Source: CAZHON01 sp964534565 (GTDB lineage Bacteria > Patescibacteriota > Gracilibacteria > Peribacterales > Peribacteraceae). Taken from it: a stretch of 64,000 bases of DNA. A program made the translations under genes and the position numbers. Below are positions 8,072 to 16,713 of this stretch, one piece after another (position 1 is the first letter of the stretch; each line of letters begins with the position of its first letter). The notes under the pieces were generated by a model, which saw nothing but the letters and a program-made list of their open reading frames with translations, was not told the DNA's origin and searched no databases. The stretch is taken from positions 310,001 through 374,000 of the forward strand of contig CAZHON010000001.1 in the NCBI GenBank assembly GCA_964534565.1, read 5' to 3'.

Positions 8072-8872
8072 TTAGGCAGCCACAGGAGTGGCAGGAGCGT
8101 CATGCTCGGAGTGGTCCTCATGGCCTGTTGTAGCCATTTTGATGAATGCGGTGGTGAGGAGCGCGAACACGAATCCTTGAATCACTCCGACGAACACTTC
8201 CATTCCAAGGAACGGGACAGGCGCAAGGTAGGGCGAGATGTAGGAGATCACGATGAGGAGCACTTCTCCGGCGAAGATGTTTCCAAACAAACGGAAGGTG
8301 AAGGACACAACTTTGGAAAACTCGCTGATCACTTCGAGGATTCCGACGAACGAACCCATTGGGCTCTTCCATGGAGCGACAATGAATTTGGACATGTACG
8401 GAACGAATCCAAGACGCCAGATACCGAAGATCTGGACGGAGAACATTGCAATCAATGCAACGGCGAGTGTCATGTTTACGTCCGCGTTCATCGAACGCAG
8501 AAGCGGAATCTGTTCCATCTCTCCTTCATGCATTCCCAGAATGGTAATACTGCCGACTCCCGGCAAGATTCCCATCCAGTTTCCAATGACGATGAAGACC
8601 GTCATGGTGCACACGAGTGGGAAGAATTTCTTTGCCAATGCTTCGTCCTGCACAATTCCTGCAAACAGATCGTAGAGTCCACCAATGACCATTTCGACCA
8701 TCGTCTGGAATTTTCCCGCGATCAATTTGTACCCCGTCGATCGGACACAGAAGGCAAACGTAATGAGCGTAATCATCGCCAGCCATGCCATGAGGAGCGT
8801 GTTGCGAATCTCCAACGGTCCGAGGTGACCGACGGTTTCAGAGGCCAGTGATATTGCGAGAGATGTTTCCAT
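8072..8872 (-). CDS. atpB: ATP synthase Fo a subunit
   Basis: The 266-residue polytopic membrane protein carries the essential arginine (Arg194) in the conserved helix SFTFRLFGN, which faces the c ring and forms the ion half-channels. Five or six hydrophobic segments are visible. The C-terminus ends in a short His/Ala-rich tail. Its start overlaps the stop of the preceding AtpI/Z gene by one base. Confidence 0.96.
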   Translation of the reverse strand: METSLAISLASETVGHLGPLEIRNTLLMAWLAMITLITFAFCVRSTGYKLIAGKFQTMVEMVIGGLYDLFAGIVQDEALAKKFFPLVCTMTVFIVIGNWMGILPGVGSITILGMHEGEMEQIPLLRSMNADVNMTLAVALIAMFSVQIFGIWRLGFVPYMSKFIVAPWKSPMGSFVGILEVISEFSKVVSFTFRLFGNIFAGEVLLIVISYISPYLAPVPFLGMEVFVGVIQGFVFALLTTAFIKMATTGHEDHSEHDAPATPVAA

Positions 8873-9228
8873 TAGGAGCGAGGGCGGAATTGTTCGTGGA
8901 ATTCTTCAGTTTCTTTGACGAGAGGGGCGTGCTTCTCCGGCTTCTTTGGGCCAACTTTTGGCAAGCGACCGATGATGTCGCGAATGCGACGAGTCACACT
9001 GATGGCCGATGTGATGAATGCCGTAATGAGTCCGACGAGTACGAAGAGGGGAGACGTGTGCATGTACTTGTCCAGTGCGGCGCCTCCGACTCCGAACAGA
9101 ACGGCAGGCAGAGCGATCATGTACCCAAGTTCCCACGCGAATCCGAATCCGAGCAACGTGCTCTCATCCGGCGACATGTCGCGGAAGGTGGAGTGTTCTG
9201 CCGATTCGGGCGTGTGATCGAGAGACAT
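8872..9228 (-). CDS. AtpI/AtpZ-like ATP synthase accessory membrane protein
   Basis: The 118-residue product has two membrane helices (about 28-48 and 58-78) connected by a short loop with Asp and Lys, then a basic Pro-rich tail. This is the size and topology of AtpI/AtpZ proteins, which assist c-ring assembly or Mg2+/Ca2+ transport. It sits directly before atpB, where atpI normally lies. AtpI and AtpZ cannot be separated confidently by eye. Confidence 0.75.
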   Translation of the reverse strand: MSLDHTPESAEHSTFRDMSPDESTLLGFGFAWELGYMIALPAVLFGVGGAALDKYMHTSPLFVLVGLITAFITSAISVTRRIRDIIGRLPKVGPKKPEKHAPLVKETEEFHEQFRPRS

Positions 9229-9231
9229 GGG

Positions 9232-9654
9232 TTAGAGCGTGCGGCGGCGGGAACGGAGACGACGAACACTTGTAAGACGAGCGAGTTCGCGTTCGAGAGC
9301 GGCAGATGCATCGGCGAATCCTTCGGCATCGTTGCGCCTGAGGTCGCGCAGTTCCTCTGCCTTCGCCTTCGCAAGTTCGATTGCTGTTTCTTCAAGGCTT
9401 TCGGCACGGTCTGCAATATCGGAGAGAATACGGATCGTTGGGTTCACCACTTGCACAACTCCGCGTGAGACTGCGAAGAGCAATTCCTTTTCATCGGGAG
9501 TGCGAATAATCACGGTTCCGGGCATGACGGTGGAGAGCAGCGGAATATGGTGCTCCATCACCGTAATTTCTCCGTCTCCACTGGGGATCGTGACGGACAC
9601 GGCGTCACCCGTGTATGCGGCTCCTTCCGGTGTAATGAGCTCGACGTGCATCAT
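9232..9654 (-). CDS. atpC: ATP synthase F1 epsilon subunit
   Basis: The 140-residue protein begins with the epsilon beta-sandwich (MHVELITPEG, then GDGEITVMEHHIPLLS), followed by the two C-terminal helices rich in Ala, Glu and Arg that can inhibit the enzyme. It ends in a strongly basic tail. It overlaps atpD by 4 bp (ATGA). Confidence 0.95.
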   Translation of the reverse strand: MMHVELITPEGAAYTGDAVSVTIPSGDGEITVMEHHIPLLSTVMPGTVIIRTPDEKELLFAVSRGVVQVVNPTIRILSDIADRAESLEETAIELAKAKAEELRDLRRNDAEGFADASAALERELARLTSVRRLRSRRRTL

Positions 9655-11033
9655 GCTTTTTTCTCAGGGTTAAGAACTTCCTCAATTCCTCCCTTCATAT
9701 AGAAGTCCTGTTCGGATACGTGGTCGAGTTCGCCATCCAAGATTGCCTTGAATCCGCGGACGGTGTCCTTGAGGGACACGAACTTACCAGGTGCACCCGT
9801 GAAGACTTCGGCGACGAAGAATGGCTGACTGAGGAATTTCTGGATCTTGCGAGCGCGCTGAACGGCACGCTTGTCGTCTTCGGAGAGTTCTTCCATACCG
9901 AGGATTGCGATGATGTCCTGCAATTCGCGGTAGCGCTGCAATACTTTCTGCACACCGCGAGCGGTGTCGTAGTGTTCCTGACCGACAACGGCAGGAGTGA
10001 GCACTGTGGAGGTGGATTCGAGTGGATCGACAGCAGGGTAAATACCAAGCTCGGCGAGGGAACGTGTGAGCACGATCGTGGAGTCCAAGTGAGCGAAGGT
10101 TGTGGCAGGTGCTGGGTCCGTGAAGTCATCGGCAGGCACGTAGATCGCCTGAACGGATGTGACAGATCCCTTGTTTGTCGAAGCAATGCGTTCCTGCAAC
10201 TGACCCATCTCTGTCGCGAGTGTTGGCTGGTAACCCACGGCAGATGGAATGCGGCCAAGGAGAGCGGAAAGCTCAGCTCCGGCCTGTGTGAAGCGGAAGA
10301 TGTTGTCGATGAACAGAAGCACATCCTTCCCCTCCTCATCACGGAAGTATTCCGCCATGGAGAGACCGGACATTGCGACGCGCAAACGTGGTCCAGGTGG
10401 TTCGTTCATTTGTCCGAACACGAGTGCTGTTTTCTCAAGCACGCCGGATTCCTTCATTTCGTAGTAGAGATCGTTTCCTTCGCGACTGCGCTCTCCCACT
10501 CCGGCGAACACGGAGAATCCTCCGTGTGCAGTTGCAACGGAGTAGATGAGCTCTTTCACGATCACAGTCTTTCCCACTCCAGCTCCTCCGAAGAGTCCGA
10601 CTTTTCCTCCCTTCAAGATAGGACAGATAAGATCGATGACTTTGATTCCCGTTTCCAAAATCTGCGTCTCCGTCGACTGATCCGTAAAGGAAGGAGCCGG
10701 GCGGTGAATTGGATAGGTCTTCTTTGCTTTGAAGTCAGGGAGTCCGTCGATGGGCTTTCCCAAAACGTTAAACATGCGACCGAGGGTCTGTGGACCAACA
10801 GGAACGTTGATCGGTGCGCCTGTGTCTTCGACAGGAATACCGCGCTTGAGCCCGTCGGTCGATCCCATGGCGACCGTGCGAACGGCGCCACCTTCCATGT
10901 GCTGCTGCACTTCCAAGGTAAGCATCTCGTCACCCACGTTCACCGTGAGGGCAGAGAAGATTGCGGGCATTTGATCGGGCGGGAAGTGGCAATCGACCAC
11001 GGCACCGACGACCTGAAGGATGGAACCTGGCAT
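9651..11033 (-). CDS. atpD: ATP synthase F1 beta subunit
   Basis: The 460-residue catalytic subunit shows the P-loop GGAGVGKT, the catalytic GERSREGND segment, the ALVFGQMNEPPG motif and the C-terminal DELSEED-like region (EELSEDDK). It is the first gene of the operon, so beta and epsilon precede the Fo genes instead of following gamma. The 5' leader is T- and A-rich with no Shine-Dalgarno sequence. Confidence 0.98.
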   Translation of the reverse strand: MPGSILQVVGAVVDCHFPPDQMPAIFSALTVNVGDEMLTLEVQQHMEGGAVRTVAMGSTDGLKRGIPVEDTGAPINVPVGPQTLGRMFNVLGKPIDGLPDFKAKKTYPIHRPAPSFTDQSTETQILETGIKVIDLICPILKGGKVGLFGGAGVGKTVIVKELIYSVATAHGGFSVFAGVGERSREGNDLYYEMKESGVLEKTALVFGQMNEPPGPRLRVAMSGLSMAEYFRDEEGKDVLLFIDNIFRFTQAGAELSALLGRIPSAVGYQPTLATEMGQLQERIASTNKGSVTSVQAIYVPADDFTDPAPATTFAHLDSTIVLTRSLAELGIYPAVDPLESTSTVLTPAVVGQEHYDTARGVQKVLQRYRELQDIIAILGMEELSEDDKRAVQRARKIQKFLSQPFFVAEVFTGAPGKFVSLKDTVRGFKAILDGELDHVSEQDFYMKGGIEEVLNPEKKA

Positions 11034-11287
11034 AACGTTTTTAGGAAGAAAAACAGCAAAATAATGAACATGAATCTTTCATGCTCGCCCCTGCACGGGG
11101 CACGGCCTCTTGTAGCATGTCGAGAGAAAACAAGCAAGGGTGCCCAAAAACAGACTCGGTATGCAAACTGTGAAATGTGAAGAATACTTTCTTTTCAAAA
11201 ATTCCATTTGCCCTATAGATAAGGAAGTAGACGATGAAGAAATTCTCTTTAAAGAATACAAAAGTTGTTCTTCTTTTTTGTTGAACA

Positions 11288-11782
11288 CTAGGACTCCGTC
11301 GAACGAGAGGGGACTAAGAGAATGCGTGGAGTGTGCCCCGTCGCCTTCAGGAATGTCTCAATCCCTTCATGTGGGATTACGACGGTCGCTGTGTTGATGA
11401 GGGGGTGACAGGCATAGAGCTCCGCATTCCAAATCGGTTCATCGATGATGAGTTCCACTTTGTGATCCGTATCAAACACGAGTCCCAACAGCGTTGCGGA
11501 ACCTGGAGTGACTCCCAAATACTTCAGCAAATCCTCCGGCGACGCAAAACTGAGCCCCGATGTTCCAAGGATCTTTCGAAGTTCCTTCAAGTCCGCCTTC
11601 TTGTCGTGACCGACCACTACGAGGAAGTAACGTGTCTTCTTTTCGTCCCGCAGAACAAGGTTCTTTGTGTGTGCACCGGGCATGGGCGGCAACTTCTCCG
11701 ATTCCTCACAGGTAAACACTGCAGAGTGATCAAATTTTGTATACGTAATGCTGTGGTCCTTCAGAAATTGCTCGATATTCAT
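11288..11782 (-). CDS. YbaK/ProX-type aminoacyl-tRNA editing deacylase
   Basis: I chose the ATG at 11782 (MNIEQFLKDH, 164 residues) because a TATGAT hexamer lies 6 nt upstream. The longer frame would overlap the previous gene. The fold of the YbaK/ProRS-INS superfamily is visible: an N-terminal helix, KNLVLRDEK (the substrate-binding Lys), the Gly-rich GVTPGSATLLGL loop, and a final HPLINTATVVI strand. Such free-standing proteins hydrolyse Ala- or Cys-tRNA(Pro). The pattern fits the ProX/PrdX group. Confidence 0.85.
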   Translation of the reverse strand: MNIEQFLKDHSITYTKFDHSAVFTCEESEKLPPMPGAHTKNLVLRDEKKTRYFLVVVGHDKKADLKELRKILGTSGLSFASPEDLLKYLGVTPGSATLLGLVFDTDHKVELIIDEPIWNAELYACHPLINTATVVIPHEGIETFLKATGHTPRILLVPSRSTES

Positions 11783-11788
11783 GCTTTC

Positions 11789-11794
11789 ATCATA
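11789..11794 (-). promoter_or_regulatory. leaderless -10 hexamer TATGAT
   Basis: The hexamer lies 6 nt before the chosen ATG of the tRNA-editing gene. Confidence 0.4.
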
Positions 11795-11796
11795 GC

Positions 11797-12675
11797 TCAT
11801 TTATGTGCGATCTCACTGTCGGTCAAATGGAGTGCGTTCATTTTTTCCTCTGTTTGCGATCGCCACAGTTGTACCAATACTTTCGAAGGAAGGATGTCGT
11901 ACATGGGGCGTTTGTATTCGGAAATACCTCCCGGCAACGAGACGACCGATTTTGGTTTCCATGATGGATAGCGTGCGGGGTAGGAATTTCCATATTCTTC
12001 CAGTGTGCCATCCCAAAAAATCACCTGCTTTCCGTTTTCAATAATCACGAAACGACCATCGCTGCATTTGATTGCTGATACTTGATGCCACGAGTCTTCT
12101 GCAGTCTCCTGCGAGTCTTTGGGCCAGAAAGAAACGAGGTAGATGGGTAACCGCAAGCTATACGATAATTCCTCCGCCGAGATATTCGCCAAATCATTAC
12201 AGTCCATATCTTTCTCTTCCACACAGGCGGCCTGACTTTTGGATAAGCGATAATTCGTGAGCCAGCGTTTCGAGCTTGTCACATCGTCTCCACTTGCTTG
12301 TGTTGTTCTGTTTGCAACAGCAAAGAGGCGTGCAGTGAAATCCGATTGTGGTTGAGGCGGCAATACCTCTTTTGTTTGTGCAACTTCAGTAACAAGTACT
12401 TCTGTTTCCAGCCCCAGGTCTTTCTTCGCATGTCGAAACTCTATCGAAATATCAGACCCCAACTTTGCCTTCAGCAATTCACACAACTGTTCTCTGCTGT
12501 GGGGAGTCACGGCATTGGGGTCGTGTTGTTCCGGGTGCTCTCGTTTTCCTTCCCACAAAAGCCCAGTCATAGCCAAAAGAATCCCCAAACTGATTTTCCG
12601 AACGCGGGGACTTTTGTACCAACGCGGCTTGAGGGCTGCGATATTCGTCTCTTTGGGAGAAGACGACAGAGGCAT
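11797..12675 (-). CDS. membrane-anchored protein, possible transglutaminase/papain-like fold
   Basis: The 292-residue protein has a basic N-terminus and one membrane helix at residues 28-41, so most of it would lie outside the membrane. A C-terminal domain of about 120 residues contains Cys159 (DMDCNDLA), His197 (SWHQVS) and an Asp or Asn (Asp206 or Asn214) in a following strand. This order matches the Cys-His-Asp triad of transglutaminase-like peptidases. Sequence identity is too low to be certain. The end lies only 2 bp from the promoter of the tRNA-editing gene. Confidence 0.5.
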   Translation of the reverse strand: MPLSSSPKETNIAALKPRWYKSPRVRKISLGILLAMTGLLWEGKREHPEQHDPNAVTPHSREQLCELLKAKLGSDISIEFRHAKKDLGLETEVLVTEVAQTKEVLPPQPQSDFTARLFAVANRTTQASGDDVTSSKRWLTNYRLSKSQAACVEEKDMDCNDLANISAEELSYSLRLPIYLVSFWPKDSQETAEDSWHQVSAIKCSDGRFVIIENGKQVIFWDGTLEEYGNSYPARYPSWKPKSVVSLPGGISEYKRPMYDILPSKVLVQLWRSQTEEKMNALHLTDSEIAHK

Positions 12676-12810
12676 TAACGGTCATCCTACCCCTGCCGAA
12701 AACCCCCGCAAGAGCCCTTTGGCTTGCCATTTTCCTGGAATCGACACTTTCCCAGACCGAGGTCTAAGACCCTTGACATTTCTCTCAGAATTCCCACAGT
12801 AGTCGATCCT

Positions 12811-13542
12811 ATGGCACACAACTCTCTTTCTTCCTCCCAAGAGGAAATCCTCGTAGACGCACCGCTCACTCCCGAAGAGCAGGAGATCGCAGATGCAATT
12901 GTTCTTCCTCGCGAGCGAGTGAAGGAAAACGATGCTCTTCGTGCACAACAAGTACGAGAAATCGAAAAAATCTGTGCGAAGAACGATATCGCCGCTCTGT
13001 TAGGTTGGTTCGACTGGAATAAAATTCCAAGAGAAGGGTTGGATCTTGACCGCATCACCAGCATCAAAGTAGTACCTGAAGAAATCAGAAAGGTGGGTGA
13101 GCCGAGGCATCAAGAAGTTCGTGCAAACAAAGTCCCACCAGAGAATGTTCCAAAGAGTGCTCCCTCATGGGCGCGTCTTTCCGACTACAGCAGAATACTT
13201 TTGTCACGTGCAATGACTGTTTTGAATGCTCATCTCGACGGAAAGACAATGGGGGAAAATATGATGGAGCACTCGACTCTTCAGCCAAAAAAAGCATCTC
13301 CATTGCCTACTGTGACTGAAGAAATTCCAACATCTCAGTCTTCTCGAGCCGTGTCACAAGCTGCTAAACCAATGACATTAGACATGATGGAAAGAGCGGA
13401 GGAAATCCAAAGGAGGCCAAGAAAAAGAGGACAATCGCACAGACGAGAAACTGTCGACTTTGGTCAAGTTGAGGCGAAGGCCCTTGCCCATCGACAGGCT
13501 GCTCTTTCAGCGGTGCGACTTGGAATCACCTCGAATGATTAA
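12811..13542 (+). CDS. hypothetical charged protein
   Basis: The start at 12811 (MAHNSLSSSQ, 243 residues) is preferred over an upstream ATG that would translate promoter-like DNA. A TTGACA at 12773-12778 lies 32 nt before the start. The protein is hydrophilic. Residues 15-75 form an acidic helical part and the middle is proline-rich. The C-terminal third is very basic (RRPRKRGQSHRR), suggesting nucleic acid contact, but no domain is recognised. Its stop overlaps the stop of the convergent msrA gene by 4 bp. Confidence 0.55.
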   Translation: MAHNSLSSSQEEILVDAPLTPEEQEIADAIVLPRERVKENDALRAQQVREIEKICAKNDIAALLGWFDWNKIPREGLDLDRITSIKVVPEEIRKVGEPRHQEVRANKVPPENVPKSAPSWARLSDYSRILLSRAMTVLNAHLDGKTMGENMMEHSTLQPKKASPLPTVTEEIPTSQSSRAVSQAAKPMTLDMMERAEEIQRRPRKRGQSHRRETVDFGQVEAKALAHRQAALSAVRLGITSND

Positions 13543-14012
13543 ATGTGACAACTGCTGAGTCCGTGTTTCTCTAAATATCGCTGGTGGTATTCCTCTGCCT
13601 TGTAGAAAGGTTGAGCGGGTTCCACCTGCGTCACGATGGGCTTACTCCATTTCTTCGAAGCACTCACTTCCTCAATCGCTTTCTTCGCCGCGGCTGCCTG
13701 CGCATCGGAATGTGTGAAGATGACGGAGCGATACTGATCGCCGACATCCGGTCCCTGTGCATTCAATTGCGTTGGATTGTGTGAATCGAAAAAGACTTTG
13801 AGCAGTTGCTCGTAGGAAATTTTCTCAGGATCGAATGTGACTTGCACAACTTCCGCATGACCTGTGTCGTTGTAACACACGTCTTGATAGCTTGGGTTCT
13901 CGGTCTTGCCTCCGCTGTACCCGGAAACGGCATCGATCACCCCAGGGAGCTGTCGAAAGGTATCTTCCACTCCCCAAAAGCAGCCGGCTCCGAATGTTGC
14001 GATTTGCGTCAT
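13539..14012 (-). CDS. msrA: peptide methionine sulfoxide reductase A
   Basis: The ATG at 14012 gives 157 residues (MTQIATFGAG) and has a TAGACT hexamer 8 nt upstream. The catalytic motif GAGCFWGVE is at the N-terminus, followed by the family motifs GYSGG, YHQRYL and a C-terminal Cys in LSSCHI that could be the resolving residue. The enzyme reduces methionine-S-sulfoxide in proteins. The Fur-family regulator immediately upstream on the same strand suggests an oxidative-stress unit. Confidence 0.95.
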   Translation of the reverse strand: MTQIATFGAGCFWGVEDTFRQLPGVIDAVSGYSGGKTENPSYQDVCYNDTGHAEVVQVTFDPEKISYEQLLKVFFDSHNPTQLNAQGPDVGDQYRSVIFTHSDAQAAAAKKAIEEVSASKKWSKPIVTQVEPAQPFYKAEEYHQRYLEKHGLSSCHI

Positions 14013-14020
14013 AGGGTCAC

Positions 14021-14026
14021 AGTCTA
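14021..14026 (-). promoter_or_regulatory. leaderless -10 hexamer TAGACT
   Basis: The hexamer lies 8 nt before the msrA ATG, preceded by TGC (extended -10), and lies in the gap just after the fur-like stop. Confidence 0.45.
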
Positions 14027-14030
14027 GCAC

Positions 14031-14450
14031 TTATTGGCATTTTGCGCACTGCCCATAGAACTCGAGCGAGTGACGCTCAACCGCAAACTTCTTTGTCTTT
14101 GCAATCGTCTGTTCGACGGACGACAGTTCGTGATTCATTTCGATATCCTCAACCGTGTTGCAGCTGAGGCACACAAGATGATGGTGATGGGGGAGTGTGC
14201 TGAGTTCATAACGCTGCACGCCGTCGTGAAATTGCACGGTCTTCAGAATTTTTTGCTCCGTTAAAAATTGCAATTCGCGATAGACCGTCGTTGCGTTCAT
14301 GGAAATATTTTTCTTCTCCAGCAGTTGATGTACATCGAGCGCACTCAGCGGCTTCGTTTGTTTCGACATCAACTCCGTAACGGCACGACGTGCACTCGTG
14401 ATGCGATGTCCACCGTTGCTCAAATTGCTGAGGATTGTTGCACTCGTCAT
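14031..14450 (-). CDS. Fur-family metalloregulator (PerR/Zur-like)
   Basis: The 139-residue protein has the N-terminal winged helix of Fur proteins (helix-turn-helix around NATTVYRELQFL). It also has the metal-binding HHHHLVC segment and two CxxC pairs, CLSC and CAKC, that hold the structural zinc. Fur, PerR and Zur cannot be told apart here; coupling with msrA favours a peroxide-responsive role. The own promoter is a TAAGAT 6 nt before the ATG. Confidence 0.9.
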   Translation of the reverse strand: MTSATILSNLSNGGHRITSARRAVTELMSKQTKPLSALDVHQLLEKKNISMNATTVYRELQFLTEQKILKTVQFHDGVQRYELSTLPHHHHLVCLSCNTVEDIEMNHELSSVEQTIAKTKKFAVERHSLEFYGQCAKCQ

Positions 14451-14456
14451 AGGGAT

Positions 14457-14462
14457 ATCTTA
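14457..14462 (-). promoter_or_regulatory. leaderless -10 hexamer TAAGAT
   Basis: The hexamer is 6 nt upstream of the Fur-family start codon. Confidence 0.45.
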
Positions 14463-14485
14463 CTGCATATCGTTTGCAACTGCCA

Positions 14486-15253
14486 TTACCCGTTAATTGC
14501 CGTGATTTTGACACTATGGCCGCCTTTTGATGAAGGAAGGGTGCCTTTGGAGACAGATGGAATGAAGTCTTCTTCATCTGCAGTGTGGACTCTTCCCGCC
14601 GAAGACCCTTGCAAGACTCCTCCTGTAAGATGCAATGTCTTCGACCCAATTTCCTCCGCCAATGAACTGTCCCGCGTGAGAATGAGCACGCTCGTTCCGT
14701 TTTTCTTTGCACTCTTGAGAAGTGCGTGGAAAACTTTTTTTTCTTCATCATCCAAGTTACATGTGGGTTCATCGAGCAGAATGATGGAAGGGTTTCCAAT
14801 GAATGCACGTGCGATGGAAATGAGTCGTTGCTGACCGGGAGAAAGTTCATGAATCCTTGCAGTTGCAAGATCCTTGATTCCCATCGATCGCAACAGTCGA
14901 CGTGCCGTTTCGTTCGCGTCTTCCTCTGTCTGTCCGCGCAGCACCTCGGGCAAGGCGATGTTTTCCCCTACGGAGAGTTGCGGCAGCAGGCGTGCATCTT
15001 GAAAGCACACTCCTAAACGCTGTCGATAGAGCTGCAGAATGGGTGGAGGAAGAATACGCAAATCGATTCCATCCACATCGACGCTTCCGGTCGTCGGATC
15101 GTATTCTTTCAGCAGGAGTGACAACAAAAGCGATTTACCGCTGCCGCTGCCACCAACGATGCAGAGCACATCGCGAGGAGCAAGTGTGCACGAGACCGAA
15201 CGCAGCAGCGTTTGTCCGTCCACGACCAATGAAACACCGGCAAGGCCAATCAT
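14486..15253 (-). CDS. ABC transporter ATP-binding protein, FtsE-like
   Basis: I use the ATG at 15253 (255 residues, MIGLAGVSLVVDG), which lies after the rsmG stop; the longer frame would overlap rsmG. Walker A is GGSGSGKS, the Q-loop is CFQDARLL, the signature is LSPGQQRL and Walker B is IILLDEP. The short coupling region QDARLLPQLSVGENIALP resembles FtsE and LolD types. The last 45 residues are a polar tail not seen in FtsE. No permease partner (FtsX) lies adjacent, so the complex cannot be assigned. Confidence 0.75.
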   Translation of the reverse strand: MIGLAGVSLVVDGQTLLRSVSCTLAPRDVLCIVGGSGSGKSLLLSLLLKEYDPTTGSVDVDGIDLRILPPPILQLYRQRLGVCFQDARLLPQLSVGENIALPEVLRGQTEEDANETARRLLRSMGIKDLATARIHELSPGQQRLISIARAFIGNPSIILLDEPTCNLDDEEKKVFHALLKSAKKNGTSVLILTRDSSLAEEIGSKTLHLTGGVLQGSSAGRVHTADEEDFIPSVSKGTLPSSKGGHSVKITAING

Positions 15254-15305
15254 GGGCACAATGTACCACGTCTTTTGCCGTTCCCGAGTCTCTGCTCTCG
15301 ACTGT

Positions 15306-16010
15306 TCAGCGTTCCATGATGGGGTGCGATTTCGCCAGTCCCATTGCACGTGGATACTTCAGTCCCAAGGAGCATTCTTTTTTCAGGATAAGGAGTTGTC
15401 GCTCGCCGAAGTCGAGTGGCAATTCGTACTGTTCATGCCCCACAAACGAGAGTTCCAGTTCTTTCATGGCGTGTGCGGCATCACTCAATTCCTGATCGAT
15501 GTGCATGCTCTTCCACAGCACGGCGTGTCCGCCGACTTTCAGGAAGGGAGAACAGTACTCGAGCAATGTCGGCAGGGGAGCGACCGCACGGGCGGTGACG
15601 ATGTCGAATGTTTCACGTAGTTTGAAGTCGCGTCCCGCCACTTCCGTTCGCTCATGATGTACAACAATGTTGTTCACACTTAATGCCTTTGCAATGCGCT
15701 CAATTGCTTTCAGCTTCTTTCCAACAGCATCAATTCCATAGCACCGAATGTCGGGGAAGAGCATCGCAATCGGCAGCAGAGGAAATCCGCCCCCTGTTCC
15801 AATATCGAGCAGGCGGTTTCCTGCCTTCAGTTGATTCTTTTTGGCAAACAGAGTGAAGGCCAACGAATCGAGGACATTTCCATAGAAACAGGCCTCCGGC
15901 GTGCGCAGAGCCGAGAGATTGGTGATTGCGTTCTCCTGCAGAAAGATCTCCACCAAGCGGTCGAGGTGTTGGCGTTCGTCGATGCTGATTTCTTCCAAAA
16001 AGGGATGCAT
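15306..16010 (-). CDS. rsmG: 16S rRNA (guanine-N7) methyltransferase RsmG/GidB
   Basis: The ATG at 16010 gives 234 residues (MHPFLEEISID). The SAM-binding motif LLDIGTGGGFPLLPIA is diagnostic for RsmG, followed by GIDAVGKKLKAIE and the TARAVAPLPTLLEY segment. It methylates G527 in 16S rRNA. Upstream starts would overlap the divergent pyrE promoter, so the shorter form is preferred. Confidence 0.92.
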   Translation of the reverse strand: MHPFLEEISIDERQHLDRLVEIFLQENAITNLSALRTPEACFYGNVLDSLAFTLFAKKNQLKAGNRLLDIGTGGGFPLLPIAMLFPDIRCYGIDAVGKKLKAIERIAKALSVNNIVVHHERTEVAGRDFKLRETFDIVTARAVAPLPTLLEYCSPFLKVGGHAVLWKSMHIDQELSDAAHAMKELELSFVGHEQYELPLDFGERQLLILKKECSLGLKYPRAMGLAKSHPIMER

Positions 16011-16060
16011 GTCCGCATTGTAGCGGAAGAAAATTCTCTGGTTCACCCCGAAGTTCCCTG

Positions 16061-16066
16061 TACCAT
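16061..16066 (+). promoter_or_regulatory. leaderless -10 hexamer TACCAT
   Basis: The hexamer is 6 nt before the pyrE ATG; the same TACCAT, with the same spacing, precedes the gene at 36444. Confidence 0.4.
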
Positions 16067-16072
16067 GCAGGC

Positions 16073-16705
16073 ATGCCAATGCCAGAACGAATCGCAGAAT
16101 TCCTCCTCAGCATCGAGGCGGTCAAATTGTCGCCTCAAAAGCCATTCACATGGACGAGCGGCATTCAGTCGCCGATTTATTGCGATAACCGCATGATCTA
16201 CAGCCACCCGGCTGCACGTTCTGTGGTGGTCGATGCGCTCACGGCGCGTGTTCGCAACATGCACATTCCTGCCGATGTGATTGCAGGAACGGCAACGGCA
16301 GCAATCGGATGGGCGGCCCTTGTGGCCGATCGTTTGGAGTTGCCATTCGTGTACGTTCGCGCAAAACCAAAGGAGCACGGAACCGGAAAGCGTATTGAAG
16401 GAGATTTGGCCCCGGAGCACCACGTCGTGGTGGTGGAAGACTTGATCTCTACCGGAGGCAGTAGCATCTCCACCGTCGAGGCACTTCGCGAGGAAGGCAA
16501 AGCGATCGTGACGGACGTCGTTTCGATCTTCACCTACGAATTTGCGGAAGCAAAAGAAAAGGCAGAGGAGGCAGGAGTCCAATTGCACCCACTGACATCA
16601 CTTTCCACACTGGTCGATGTTGCGCTCAATCAGGATCGCTTGCGTGAAGACGATGTGAAACTGATTCGCGCATTCATCAAAGATCCTCAGCACTGGAGAG
16701 TGTAA
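16073..16705 (+). CDS. pyrE: orotate phosphoribosyltransferase
   Basis: The 210-residue protein has the PRPP-binding loop VVVVEDLISTGGSS, the N-terminal orotate site (TWTSGIQSPIYCDNR) and the flexible loop RAKPKEHGTGK. It converts orotate and PRPP to OMP in pyrimidine synthesis. A second ATG two codons in is an alternative start. It stands alone; carA lies 37 kb away in this window and the other pyr genes are not seen. It converges with pheS with 8 bp between the stops. Confidence 0.95.
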   Translation: MPMPERIAEFLLSIEAVKLSPQKPFTWTSGIQSPIYCDNRMIYSHPAARSVVVDALTARVRNMHIPADVIAGTATAAIGWAALVADRLELPFVYVRAKPKEHGTGKRIEGDLAPEHHVVVVEDLISTGGSSISTVEALREEGKAIVTDVVSIFTYEFAEAKEKAEEAGVQLHPLTSLSTLVDVALNQDRLREDDVKLIRAFIKDPQHWRV

Positions 16706-16713
16706 TTGGCCAC

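Noticed and set aside
11079..11288. 69-residue minus-strand frame upstream of atpD
   Set aside because: It spans the AT-rich leader and promoter region of the ATP synthase operon, and no protein features are visible.
12773..12801. TTGACA-17-ACAGTA as promoter for the gene at 12811
   Set aside because: The -35 is good, but the -10 position does not fit TAnnnT or TATAAT, so it is not listed as a promoter.
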